Shown piece by piece: positions 1 to 12,800 of a DNA stretch of 64,000 nucleotides. The notes beneath the pieces were generated by a model. It searched no databases, had not been told where the DNA came from, and saw nothing but the letters and a program-made list of their open reading frames with translations. Source of the stretch: Portulaca oleracea. Taxonomy: Eukaryota; Streptophyta; Magnoliopsida; Caryophyllales; Portulacaceae. Made by a program: the position numbers and the translations under genes. The stretch's first letter is position 1. The number at the start of each line of letters is the position of its first letter. Location of the stretch: contig CM055882.1 in NCBI GenBank assembly GCA_029582165.1, positions 11,798,001-11,862,000 on the forward strand, written 5' to 3'.

Positions 1-470
1 ACTGAACTTTGACTTTGGACAATAATACCATGTACTTAGGGGGTGTTGAACAATAATGCACTCAGAACGATTTCGGGAGTGGCTGACTTGGTAGCAACCC
101 TATGTAACAGGTGGAGGAGATCAATCGGTCCAAAAATATTTAAATTTATGACATGTCAGCTAATCCACACATAAACAAAGTGAATCAACTTTGAAAAGAG
201 TAAAAAAACATAAAATCACATTTGTTTAAACAGGTTTCCACTGAGAGATTGTTGTTATAGTTGTATAAAATCATCTTTGCTCGTATAGATTAGTTGACAT
301 GTCATAAATTTAGATATTATTTAACTTATTCATATTCTCGGTCTGCCACGTAAAATCATCACCAAGTCAGCCCTCTTCGAAATTGTTCCGGGTGCATTAT
401 TGTCCAACACCCCTCAAAGTTCAGTGCACTATTGCCCAAGGTCAAAGTTCAGTGCATTATTGTTCAATAC
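1..470. mobile_element. Long-TIR foldback element, cut by the window start
   Basis: The first ~95 bases (CTGAACTTTG..., GGACAATAATAC..., ending GGCTGACTTGGT near 98) reappear as an imperfect reverse complement at about 360-450. The internal ~260 bases carry no ORF. The left end lies outside the window, so no target duplication can be tested. The arms contain the motif ACTTT-GAGGGTATTGGACAAT, shared with a second element at 38556-39172, so the two belong to one family. The long arms suggest a Mutator-like or other long-TIR nonautonomous DNA transposon, but the superfamily is not settled. Confidence 0.65.
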
Positions 471-3060
471 CCCAAAAATTCAGTATATTAGCGTCCGAAA
501 ATCCTTTGTTATATAGAATTGTTACCATTAGACTTGTAAAGAAAATAGTATCCTAAAGTATAATATTATAATTGTTAATAAAATATTTATATTAAAAATT
601 ATCGTTCAAAGAATAACACTGAAAACCATGAAAATCAATTATTGACAAATAGAGCGAGCACTATTATCTTAAAATCTACCTGAAATCTAAAAATGATAAT
701 TACGAGTACTAAGGAATTGAGGTAATACCTTCGCAACTTATATAATTACTGATCGTTTGATAAAATAAGAATGTTAATTAACAAAATTAATGATATTATA
801 TTGAACAATTTCAGATATGATAATTTTTTTCAAACCTAGTATATGACATGTATTTTTAGAAATTTGAAAATTTTCAAACCTAAGTCTAGCCAATTAAATT
901 ATTATTTTAAGTTAAAAGATAAAGTAGTAAAATATTCTTACTAAAATAAATATGAAATAGTAAGATAATAGATAGAATATGATATTAATTATAGATTATA
1001 TTTGTTAGAACTACACAATCACAACAAGTTATAAGATTTATTATTATAATTTTAAGTTGTTGTTTTCTTTGCTCTATTGAACAAATGACTTATAGCCTTA
1101 ACACAATCCATTTTTTCCTCTAGAACAGGAAAAAAATTGTTTGATAAAAATCGTTTCCACAAATTCTACAAATAAACTTTAATATTAACTATACCCATGT
1201 TGCTGACACTGGGGGGGGGGGGGGGAATACAAAACTGTAGCCATGTATCACAATATTATGAAATACTAGTTTATTTATAATTTAATATTATCAACAAATC
1301 TAATCATGCATTGCATGATACAAGATACTAACTTATAACTAAATATCCTAAATATGAATATTGAAAATACAAGCTTATAATAAATATTTTGGTGTTGGGA
1401 TAATGATATGTGTCTTGAATCAAGAATGCTAATAATTATCTTGAATTATTCATAATTTATATTTTTCTAATTTTTAATAATATTTTCTCTAGAAAATATA
1501 CATAATTATCAATTATAAAAATACAACACTAATTAGCTACGTCAATAAATCTAAACGATAATCTAATTTTATCGACCATAGTAGAGAATATACATTTTAT
1601 GCATGATTTTATATTTATCAAAAAGTATAAATAAATAAATAAATAAATACTTTTATATAGTGTATAAATCGTAATAATCCTCAAAGTAATAAAATATACA
1701 TTTATAATAATTTAAATACGATTATACTTAATGTTTTGAGTGATATAGGTGAAATTCAAAATGTGTACCATTGTCCTGCAAAATGATTATTAACCATCGA
1801 TCTTACATCAAGATGTTTATCATTTTGTTTCACATAAACTCAACACGAGGACATGAAGCTTCTTCAAGAGGAATTTTGGATCAAAAAACGGAGGCATTAA
1901 CTCATTAAGATAGGGAGTAGGACAAGATGCCAATGTCCAACATACAAACTTATAACCAATCCACTTCCAAAAACCCACAAAAGAAGAGATTAGAGATATA
2001 TACTGGTTATAAGTAAAATCCAATCACCATTTCTGGTAAATCAAACGACCAAAACAGTGAGCCAAGAATAAGATCATATTATCACCAAATCATGTCTGGG
2101 ATTAATTAAATAACTAATCATGGGATATTGGGATGTATCATGTATGTTGCAGATAAAAGTATCTGGAAAAAAACCCACACATACACACATACATTTAACT
2201 AATAAAGCTACAAAATTAAAGTACAGGTGCGAACCCATTTTTAGTGGTTTTAAGTAGTGAGAATCAATACACACACACAAACAACAAGTTCTTGTTTTTG
2301 TTCTTGTTCTTGACCCAAGAATAAAACCCACCGGCTACACTTTGAGTCATGATTCCCAGGTTCTCATTCTGATTCTAAATTTTGATTCTAATGCCCAGAA
2401 TTTCCTTTACTTTTGTAGCCAACTCTCTAATTTCTTTACAAGGAATATAATTCCGTGGTCATTTCTCGCCTTTTCTTTTATAAAAAAAATGGAAGCTCCA
2501 GGGCCACCTGTGTGTGGTCAACAAGACGCAATCATCGAGCATCTTAACACATGTTATGTTCGAGTTCACCACCAGGGGGGAAAAGATATATATCACAACT
2601 CAATTCATTTTTTTTTTCGAGAAAAAATATGCTATTCTTCCTGAGATGAGAGCATCTGGAAATTCAAATTCCCTCCTAGTGAATTTTTTTTTTTAAAAAA
2701 AAAAGGAACGCGAATTATATTTATCGTGAACATTCCTCGTTGCGTTGTAAGGAAGAGGCTCTCTCAAAAGGGAAATGCAAGTACAGGAAGATGAACAATA
2801 CCTTCTATGTGGAGAAGAATCTGTGGCTTTGAAGTTAGTCCATTGAATAGATAAGTCCGGTCCCAGACGGTGTGAAAAGTTTTAAGTACCTAAATGTACA
2901 ATAAAAGCAGCATTTCTGCCTGTCTGCACTGAAGAACAGAGAGATGGGAAACATAATTAATCAAGAAGATAACATGAATAAATGCATCCAAGGGTGACAT
3001 GATTTGTTTAAGACTTCTTTCGTTTGTTACACAGACTGTTCAATACATTCGACACCTGTA
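471..3060. other. AT-rich intergenic DNA, no gene recognised
   Basis: No ORF here resembles a known protein. The stretch holds a 16-base G run near 1211-1226, ATAA microsatellite repeats near 1627-1650, and a TTCTTG-rich tract near 2287-2320. A short open frame from 2490 on the + strand (starting MEAPGPPVCGQQ) is not recognised and is probably chance. Confidence 0.5.
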
Positions 3061-3062
3061 TA

Positions 3063-3130
3063 CAACAACTTCCACCAAGGGTCCCATTTTTGTGGGGTCT
3101 GAGGAGATCTAGACGTAGGCGGCTTTTCAT
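3063..3130 (-). mobile_element. TS/Au-type SINE fragment
   Basis: On the minus strand this reads CTACGTCTAGATCTCCTCAG, then ACCCCACAAAAATGGGACCC and a short TTG tail. This matches the body and TTG-type tail of the better preserved SINE at 3330-3435. The 5' tRNA-related part is missing, so it is a truncated copy. Confidence 0.5.
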
Positions 3131-3329
3131 TTGATACTTGTACTTTGTATTATATCCAAGACAAAGTTTTTGCAAAAACCATCTAAAGATGAAATAAAGA
3201 TATGTACTGATAGAGCTCTGAAAGGTCCAAAAATATGCAGTCTTAGTGTAGATCTTACCCCTTAGCTTGGAGCCCCACCCCATTGAGAGGTCTGTAGAGA
3301 CTAGAGATGTTCCCCGAGCACCTACAGAA

Positions 3330-3435
3330 CAACAACAACACCCAATGTGGGTCCCGCATATGTGGGGTTTGAGGAGATCCAGATGTAGGTAGTCTTATCC
3401 CAACTAACGTTGCCATTTGTTTAGAAGCCGATTTT
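3330..3435 (-). mobile_element. TS/Au-type SINE, 5'-truncated, with 14-bp TSD
   Basis: The minus strand ends in (TTG)n, the typical tail of tobacco TS and Au SINEs. It contains the family-like body GGGATAAGACTACCTACATC, then CCTCAAACCCCACATATGCG and GGACCCACATTGGG. The insert is flanked by a perfect 14-base direct repeat, GAGCACCTACAGAA, at 3316-3329 and 3436-3449. This is a target-site duplication as expected for LINE-driven retroposition. At ~106 bp it lacks the A and B promoter boxes of a full element. Confidence 0.7.
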
Positions 3436-3449
3436 GAGCACCTACAGAA

Positions 3450-6379
3450 AAGGAGAAAAATACTACCAGAAAGGGATAACATATCTAGTCACATGCATAC
3501 ATGAGACAAAATTGCAAGCCACAAAGTAGTTTCATGTCAAAGAAGCTGAGGTATAAGGGTATGTATGATATTGATCATTTAGGTTAAAAAAGGGAGGGGC
3601 GGGTCAGGCATTGGTGAAAAAGCATGAAGATAGTTTGCTCAGTCTATGATGAATAAAATCCTGATATGTCCCCCTGCAAGTGGGAGTGACACCCTTTCAG
3701 GCAATACTAGCAAACTTGTGAAAAAAGAACATTCCATGCAAGTGAACATTGAACAGTGACTATGGATAGACGCTGGAAAACATGGTAACGAAAGGAATCA
3801 AAATTGGAGGTACAATAATAATTGACAAGCCCTAAGTGTGGATATTGCCAAAGTAGGACCTTGGAAGAAAGATGTCCAGTTTTGCCCTTTCAAGCAGTGA
3901 ATGAACTTCTAAGAGACCCATGACAAGGATTTTTTTGATCGAGTAAAAAACACTTTGAAAATAACTAAAAAAGAAGATAGAAAAGTAACACATAGGAATA
4001 TGCCAATGACAAGAGTATGTAAAGTAAAAAGCGAGAGAACCAAAAAAAATCAGATTACTGAGATTTTTCACTGATAATGGCAGTAATGTGCAGCTCCACG
4101 GAACTCCGCCTCTATATATGCCTGCAAATCAGTAGCAGAACTTCTCTTAATGCACTCTGATTTCTTAGGGTGACGAGCAATGAGTAAAAATATAGCCACA
4201 GTATTCTCGATAGCAGATTTATGTTATAATCAAATGACAATGACTATCTCAATCAGTAATTGTGACTAAATTGTGACTATGTAGAACTACCAGGATACTG
4301 AAATACAAATTATGTCGAAGTTAATTGTTTTATCTATAAGATCAACTATACAGATGCTGTCAGAGACTGGCCAAGGATTTGCATTCAGAAAATTTTTGAG
4401 GAAAACTCGTACATTGGCAGAATGCAATACAAGTGTAGCTTATTCCACTTCCACATGCCGAGTAACTACTGCAGAAAGTTACTTTAACAACCTTTTGTAA
4501 AGGATTGTTGATTGATTCTCAATACTTATCCTTATAAATCAGAATCAAATTATATTCTGCAAATGCCAACTGGAGCTCCAGAACTAATATGATGATATGC
4601 TTCAACATTCCTCAAATTTTGCACGAGAAAATTAAGTCCTGCCTTTTACTTCTTCCTGGTAATGTAATAGCTAATCAAATTTTCATCCCGAGGCACTCAC
4701 CTGAGCCATGACCCAGGCTCTCCCAAGAGATGTAACTCTCCCGGTAAAGATGTGACCTGTGACCAACCTAAATGTCATCATCCATCAATCTGTCCTCTTT
4801 TCATGTGGACTATTAGTTAGTGGGTAGAATTGGAATCAACAGCTAAATATGAATTTATTCCCACAATTTCGCTGATGCAGATTTTGTTCGAGCACTATGT
4901 AGCCCCTTTGTCATTGCTATCAACTCGATTAGTCATTAATCTATCACTATAATGAAAAAGAAGCGCATGATCACAGGCCATTATCAGTGGAATATAAGAA
5001 AATTTGAATTGAGCTAGACGTTGATAATGGCATCCACAAATAACAATAGGGAATCGTAAGACACATCCAACAGGCATAGCATAACCATCAGCATTATTAA
5101 GCAACTAAATAGCTGAAACAGACTATGTAATGAGAACGATTTCAAAAGCTTCCGAGTTCACACGCAAGGTGAACTTTTGGATATCATATCACTGCATGTT
5201 TCTTTCAAAGAAAATCACTAAGAGAAGTCGACACAGTTTTTCTAAGTAATATTTATGCATGCAATCTCCAAATTATGTCCCCAGAAGAGCAAAGTCATGC
5301 ACAAACCCAGTTCAGTTTTAATGGAAAAATAACATGCAAGGTTTTTGGAAACATGGTATCATGCATGGAGTTTGGGAGAGAATCAAAGAATAAGTCAGGT
5401 GCAAGGCAAGTGGTCCTCTACAGAACCAAAAACAAACTCACTCACATTTTTATGAAAAGAAGCAAAGAAGCAAGAATAAAATTTACTAAAATTTTCTCCA
5501 GGGCCTCAAGTCTAAACTGTGTGGGACTAGTTTATGAAGCGAAACCAATCGGGATGAAAGAAAATCTGGGTCCACCAGTTTATTTGCACTACATGGCTGA
5601 ATAAGTACCAAGCTTACTAAAGGAGATATAATGGTGTGTATTCCTTATTCCATGCTTTGTCCTCAAACAATGTCCCAAAATAAGCATCTTCCCCTCAGTG
5701 TCTACCTGTCTGTATCCAAAAATAAAGCTTAATGATGCTCCAGTCAACAGAACTTCTATATATGAAACAGTTAAATAAGTAACAACTGCTTATTATGCCT
5801 TCATCTGAATGGTTTAATATCATGGGATCAGAAAGTCATCTTTCTCAATGTACAGAGTAAATCGTGGGAAACTTAATTTCGTAGCCTACGGCCACTGAAC
5901 AAGGATATCGAGTTGCAAAATATTCGAGAAATTAGTTGGATGGGGGGAGACTTTGAAAGTTTCAGGAGAATAGAGTTAGTGGATTCTCCTGTCCAAGTCA
6001 CACGATTCCTATATACCACAAGGAATTAGAATCTAGTTCTTCCAGTTTGAAGAATATAACTAACAGTAAAAAGCTGCTTCAGAAAAAGAATAAAGCTAGG
6101 ATGTATAATATAGAAAACTGCAATGCATCTATTCTGGTACCTATTGCAAGGCACCTAATTTTTTTGTAAAGTTCAGTTCAGATCATCAGAGGAATTCAAA
6201 TTTGAAATATGGTTCCGAGTGTGGAAAGTGGGGCATCAGGAGGGACCACAGTTATTGTAAGCAGGAAGCACAAGATCGCTTTCGAGTACCCATGAAAAAA
6301 TAGATTAGGTTGCGTTCATCGTTGGCTCTGTCCAAGATTCGTTTTCTGTCAACTTTTCATCAATTCTTCCTCTCTGCCC
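3450..6379. other. Intergenic DNA upstream of the MYB-CC gene
   Basis: I find no supported gene. A 109-codon open frame at 5275-5604 (+) has no recognisable domain, no plausible splice neighbours and ordinary intergenic composition, so I do not call it. The last few hundred bases before 6380 are presumably the promoter region of the MYB-CC gene. Confidence 0.5.
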
Positions 6380-6387
6380 TATAAAAG
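6380..6387 (+). promoter_or_regulatory. TATA box of the MYB-CC gene
   Basis: TATAAAAG follows a pyrimidine-rich stretch and lies about 250 bases before the start codon at 6633. Transcription would start near 6410-6420. The leader between 6550 (GTAAAAG) and 6630 (ACAG) could be a small 5'UTR intron; this is an inference from splice-like ends only. Confidence 0.55.
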
Positions 6388-6632
6388 CACCCCATTGCTC
6401 ACTTTTTTTGTCTCTAAGAAACGGCAAGAGAGGGTGGAGGATAAGAGCAGCAGCAGCAGAAAACTCAGCGTCTCAAAAGAGTTCACAAACAAACACAAAA
6501 CTTGAGTAGTGAAGAGCTACTGACATCGTTCGACAGTCTATTTTCTCAGGTAAAAGTCGCAGCAAGACAGCTACTGATATTTTCTACTTTGACATCAAAC
6601 TGAGGTTCAAAAGGGCATCTTGGGATACAGGT

Positions 6633-8798
6633 ATGTACCATAGTCACAGCCAAGGGAACAACATGTACCCTTCTCCAAGAATGCAGGCACACCAAGAAAG
6701 ACAGTTGTTCTTGCAAGGTGGGAACTGCCCCAGGGATTCAAGTCTTGTCCTTTCAACTGATGCCAAGCCTAGATTGAAATGGACACCTGACCTTCATGAA
6801 CGGTTTGTCGAAGCAGTAAACCAGCTGGGAGGAGCAGATAGTATGTCTTCACCTTAGAATGCTACTCCGTCCATCCCGTATTATTTGTCACATTAACTAA
6901 CTTTTCTTTTCCCCATAATCTTTGTCGTATCAAAATCCCAATGATGTATTCTCACATTAACTACTCTCTCTCTCTACCACAACACTCAAAAAACCATCCA
7001 ACTACCCAACTAACTACATTTTATTGGTTTTTGATTTGTTTTCATCAAAATGACTTGTAATATGGGATGAGAGGAGTAATTTTGAACAGTTTGTTTTACT
7101 CAGGATAGGGATAACTCACCTGTTTCCCCTCTTCTTTCTTGCAGAGGCTACCCCTAAAACAGTTATGAAACTTATGGGGATCCCAGGGCTGACTCTGTAC
7201 CACCTAAAGAGTCATCTTCAGGTCATCATCTCTCTCTAAAGCTACTGGATGTGCATCCTTTTATGATTACCATCTTGGCTTGTATCTCGGCTCCCTTTCC
7301 TGCTTTTTTTCCTGGAAAGGGGAACAAGAAGCAATGTTTGTTTCTGACAATCTCTAACTTTTGATTGGCAGAAGTACAGACTTAGCAAGAATATCCATGG
7401 ACAAGCCACAAGCGGTGCAAACAAAGCAGGTAAAATATCTCATCAGTTTCTCTTGTGATTTTCAAGGCTTTATCTTAAAGTGAAAACAAAAAACTAATCG
7501 TACACAAAATACAGTTGTCATGTCAGGTGACAAAATATCTGAAGCAACTGCAACCCACACGAGCAACATGAACATGGCACATCAAACAAACAAGTAAATA
7601 CGATATCTACACGTTGGTTAACCTTTCAACATGATTTCTAGCCCTAGGATTTTCCCCTAACGCTTGAATTCTAAAACTTCAGGAACTTACAAATTAATGA
7701 AGCATTGCAGATGCAAATCGAAGTTCAGAGAAGGCTACACGAGCAGCTTGAGGTACATGATCCTGTTTACTTCCAAATCAAACAGAATGGCCTTTCATCT
7801 AACGGGGAAACAACATCAGCTGCTCAGAATTTACAGAGACATCACCCACAGAGCAGTCCTGACAAAGATGTGGGGTATAGAATAAAGAATAAGCTCTAGT
7901 TATATTTTGTCCCAATACATGCCACCTATAAAACACTGCAACATTTCCATTCCTCTGAATAAGCTCGATATTAGATATATGCATACAAATGATTTTATCA
8001 CTGATCAAAACAATCATATATAAAAAATAAAAAAAAATAACAAAATAAAAAACTATTCATGAATTTCAGCAACATGTCCATGTATTTACTGTCTATGAAT
8101 TGATGTGAAATCAGGTACAAAGGCGTTTACAATTACGTATAGAGGCTCAAGGAAAGTACCTTCAGGCAGTATTGGAGAAAGCCCAGGAGACTCTTGGAAA
8201 GCAGAACATTGGGAAAGTCGGTTTAGAAGCAGCAAAACTTCAACTCTCCGAATTGGTTTCCAAGGTGTCGAACCAGTGCTTGAACCTGGCCTTCACAGAA
8301 ATGACGGAGGAACAGCAAGGAATATGCCTTAAGCACTCCCTCCAACACAACAAGCCGGCAGCAGACTGCTCAATAGACAGCTGCTTAACCTCATGTGACG
8401 TGCCTCATCAGAGAGAGCAAGACATGCACAACAGTGAGTTGGGATTGAGACCATTGAATGAAACTAGATTCTTAGACACAAACAATTTTGATGGTAACCT
8501 AAAAGAGCAGGCTACAATGCTCTTTCCCACAACTCAGTCCGACAGAGAAAAGATGATGTTCCCTGTTGAAGGATCCGGAGCCTGCAGTGATCTTTCCATG
8601 AGCGTTGGGATTGGAGGAGACAACAGACAAGATGAGCTTCAAAAGAACATCGGCTGCAGAGGAGACTCATTTCAGCTGGATAGTAAGAAGTACAAGCTCC
8701 CTTCATTCAGTGCTGATCTCGATCTGAATGCCCGAGATGAAACTGACGCCCCTTCAAGTGTCAGACACCTGGACCTCAATGGTCTAAGCTGGACATAA
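6633..8798 (+). CDS. PHL3: MYB-CC (GARP) transcription factor, PHL2/PHL3 type
   Basis: Six coding exons: 6633-6840, 7145-7221, 7372-7429, 7515-7593, 7683-7752 and 8115-8798. They join in frame to 391 residues, the usual length for this clade, and all introns are GT-AG. Residues ~45-100 form a MYB-like DNA-binding domain (KPRLKWTPDLHERF, then SHLQKYR, the GARP hallmark). Residues ~146-192 form the MYB-CC coiled coil with the diagnostic LHEQLE at 159-164. The C-terminus has DLDLN and HLDLNGLSWT, EAR-like motifs also found at the tail of Arabidopsis PHL2/PHL3 (UNE16). Family members bind P1BS sites (GNATATNC) as dimers in the nucleus and act with PHR1 in phosphate-starvation responses; that role here is by family. 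The symbol marks the clade; PHL2 versus PHL3 cannot be decided by eye. The gene looks intact and converges on aminotransferase A. Confidence 0.9.
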
Positions 8799-9868
8799 GA
8801 CCAAAAATCAGCAACCAGATGTTCAGGCATACCATCTGCTGACTGCTTCATGGCTCCAGAGCTCTTTAGCAGTAGAAACTTGGCAATGTAGCCATTCGAT
8901 TGTGATGTCCAAAAACATAACCACAAGAATTCGCCTGTTTTATTTTTATGCCATACAATTGCATCAAGGCATAATCAATCGTTTTGTACCTTGTGACATG
9001 GTACACATGGCTATTCAATTGCCAAAACATTATAGAATAAGAGTATACCGATAACATATACTCTCGACAATTGGTTGATAACCCCAAGGTTACGGAACTT
9101 GTTGCAAAAGTTCATATTTTAAGACATTCTTCTCAAATTTAATTCAAAGTCTATTAGGAGAGAATAAGCCTAAATTATGCTAAATCATGAATGACTAGTT
9201 CTTGCTTATTATGCTTGTTTGGGACAACAATAACAATTCCTATTGCCTAACATGAACTGGATTAGAATGCCACACTAAACCTACAAATACAGCCTACATC
9301 ATGCCCCCTAATTTGCTCACCACTCACATCATTAGCAAACAAATTGAACTTTTGATTATCCCAAGTCGTCTTTAGTTTCCAATTCTTTCTTTATCAATAG
9401 CTTATGCTGCTGGATCTCAGTCAGAATAATCTGCATTCTGCAACATGGAGTTACAGATGACTATAAAAAATGTAGTATGCATACATTTAATTAACCATGC
9501 AACTCCCCATATTTCCGATTGTGTCAGTGTGGATATATAAGAAGAAACATATAATTAGCTTGCTAACATGAAGAGTGAGAAAATAATCTGCTACATCCTC
9601 CAATCATAATTTCACATTTTTGCGCAAATTGTGTATGCCAACTACAACAATCACTTCATAACTACATGAATGACTGAGAAGCCAGAAAAGGTGACTATGG
9701 TCTCAAATACTCAAATCTACAGAATACATATATGCTTGTAAGTTGTAAGGGTGAAATAACTCATACTTGAAAATTTATCACTGGAATATATCAAGCTCCT
9801 TATTGAAGTCGCAATGCTTTCCTTATTAGTGTGTTTAATTACCACGATAAAGCTGATCATTGGAGCAA
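8799..9868. other. Convergent intergenic region
   Basis: This stretch lies between the stop codons of the MYB-CC gene (+) and aminotransferase A (-). It should hold both 3'UTRs. I see no ORF or repeat that I can support. Confidence 0.5.
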
Positions 9869-12800
9869 TCAGGGTTTCCTTGTATTCCGTTGGCAAAATG
9901 CTTTCATTCTTTCAAGACCTTCTTCAAGAGCAGATGGCTCTAAGCCAAAGGTTATGCGAAGCCAATTTTTTGCGCCCAATGTTGACCCTATTCAAATGTA
10001 TTATAAAGTATTGTCAAAGAAGCAGCTAATACAGTCCATCATAGATAGACACACAATGTTCAAAGATAATTGTTTCTAACCAAAATGTTGTCAACTATAA
10101 TTCTTCAGTTTCCTTTCTTTTTTCTTTTTAGTCGAACAGTTTCCTTTTCATAGATAGGCCTGGAAAGGAATTCTTAAGAATGAATATGTAGGTCCCGCGG
10201 CCCCGGAGGGCACGGTCCCCTACGGTAGGTCGATTCGACGTAGGGTTGCTTATCTTTAAAAGGGACGAATTTAAGATTTTTGGCTTTTCGAGGGTGATTT
10301 TCGGAATTCGACAAAAAAGAAAAAAAGTAAAAGAAAAAAGAAACGAACTCGGGCCTGGATCCGCGCGGATCGCAGGCCAACCTGGGCCTAAATGGTGCCT
10401 GGATCCACGCGGATTCCAGGACCATTCTGGACCAAAAAACTAAAAAAGGAAAAAATAAACCGGGTAGGATCCGCGCGGATTTGGATCCTTTACGGGCCAA
10501 CATTAATTCGTCGAGGCAAAAGAAAAGAGAAAGAAGAAAAAAAAATGAAAAAAGAAACTGGGCCAACCAAGGCCGGATCCGCGCGGATCCGGGCACTGTT
10601 TAGGCCGAAACAAGTTTTTTTTTTAACAAAACGAAAAGATGAAAAAAAAATGAGAAGAGAAAAAGCTGACCCAAATAGACCTGGATCCGCGCGGATCCGC
10701 GCGGATTCCGGGTCCATTTTGGGTCGGTGTTCCTCTTTTCTCTTTTTCTGACTTTTTTAGAAAAAAAATGAAAATAAAAAAAAAACCTAAAATAAAAAAA
10801 AGGAGTCGCCAGTTAATTTTAAAAGTAAAATTAACAAAACCTAAATTTTATGACTCCGGTCTCGAACCAAAAGAACGGATTCGGGGGTAAAGAAGTCGGT
10901 GTAGGGGGATGCCCTTGCACCGCCCGCCGAAGCGGCCTTTACTAAGTCAGGTTTTACATATTAAGAAAAAAAAAAAGAGTTGTCACGAATTAAGAAAAAT
11001 ATGCATGCATTCGGAATGGAATCATAAGGTTCACATAATGGATGAAATAACAAAAGAAACGAAAAAGAAAACTAAATTACAGCGGGCGGGGATCTACCGA
11101 CTACATTATTACAGTTATGGCCTAAGAAACGAGAAAAAGAGAAAAGATGAAAATACCCAAAATCCGCGCGGATTTTGTGCAGTCTAGTCGGATGAACCAA
11201 AGTGGTGCAGGGTGGGCGGAATCTGCGTGGACTGAAGTGGTAGAAGCCCAATCGTGAAATCATGCGAATTTCGCAAACCTTCGCCGGAATCAAGTTTTTT
11301 AGGAGAAAATTTGAGTTCGCCTGGAAAACTCTCACCGGGATCAAAAATTGCCAACCCCCCAAAATTGGATCCGCGCGGATCCTTAAATAACCCCCGGAAA
11401 TGGCAGCTGGTAGCAGCGGTTGTTCCCTCGACCCAGGAAATCCGCGCCACTCCCAGCGGTTGCAAGGCGGTTTTGATCAGTTATCTTGTAAACGCGAGTA
11501 ACCGCGAATCCAATCTCGACCGAATCATGCGGATTCTTGGGTTCTATTTGAATCCGGATCGATTCAAGATCGCGTGGATCCACCTTCAAAATCAGGATGG
11601 GCATAAATCGCGCCGATCTCTATATTATGGCCCAAACACAAAAATCGCGCCAACCTTCCCAATTTGGTCAGATACGGAAATCGCGCCAACCCGATCATAG
11701 GCCCATCTATAGAATCGCGCCAACCTTGCGATTTTGGCCCAAATTTTGTAAATCGCGCCACCCTACCATTTTGGCCCAATCCGCACAAGCCTTCATTTAC
11801 GTCCGGGTTAAGCGAAAATCTGCCCGATCCATTTTCGGTGTCTCTGGATAGCCCCACTTTGGTGAGTCGAATAAGGCGAAAGTCAAAGTATCTGTAACTC
11901 GTAGCCAATCAAGGTAGTCCGATTTTGTTGACTTGATTTCTTTGAAATTACGAGCTTGAGCGATCCAGGGTAGCTTGGAATTCGACCGGAGGTAGTCCGA
12001 TCTTGATCAATTTCTTTGGATGTTGTCGGGCTTCAACTTTCAAGGGTAGCTTGAAAGGTATCGGAATTGTTTGTAGCTAGCTTGATCTTTGGATATTGTC
12101 GTGCTCGTTATGTTTTTTCCTGAAAAGGATAAATTCGTAAGTATTTTGATCAGTAAAAATACAAAGTGAGAGATGAAGTAAAAATAAAGGAAAGTTTAAA
12201 ATAACTCCCTTGACCACTTGTCTTATCTCCATGGCATTAAAAGCCTCAAACTCTTCCTCAACCACTCACTCTCCATCCACTCTTATCTCGTCATCTCAAA
12301 ATGAGTTCATACATATGATGCTCCTAGTTCTTCTCAAAATGAGTTCACTCCTGGAGGATATCAGCAAGATCAACCTTCTTCTTCTTGGGCGGCCGATGGA
12401 TGGAGCTTCCTCACCGGGCAGAACCCTACACCTCAACCCGGTCGACAATACGGCCCATTGGGCCCCACCTACATAGATTTGGTATCCGATGAAGAAGATG
12501 ATTGAGGGAGAGACCATGTATAATGCTTAGAGGATCGACTCTGTGAATTTTTAACTTACCCTATTAACACTTAACATGAATGCGATGCTTATGTATGGAC
12601 ACTCTTAATTATTTATCTAATTTTATCTATTTTAAAAAATGAAAACCAAAACCATATGCAATGCAACATAAAAAAGAAACAGGAGCGGAGCTGTGGTCAA
12701 TAAGCGAATTCCATAAACTATCAAGGACAAACAAGCTTTTTACAACATCCCAAAACAACTTTCGAACAAAGCCGGGAAATATACAAATGCTATTACCAAA

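Noticed and set aside
1211..1226. G run here and another near 58428-58440 as possible G-quadruplex regulators.
   Set aside because: Both are isolated homopolymers in noncoding DNA with uncertain length; they are better treated as simple repeats.
5275..5604. A 109-codon + strand frame upstream of the MYB-CC gene.
   Set aside because: No domain, no promoter or splice context, and its length is within chance for this composition.
9814..10079. Open frames on the + strand that look like a dispersed repeat matching 43484-43834 (minus).
   Set aside because: The opposite strand encodes the last exon of the aminotransferase genes in both places (KNWLRITF / KNWVRITF), so the similarity is the gene duplication, not a transposon.
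10174..10751. Several overlapping open frames in the LTR with [12 protein letters not shown] peptides.
   Set aside because: They come from the GGATCCGCGCGGAT palindromes read in different frames; no protein domain is present.
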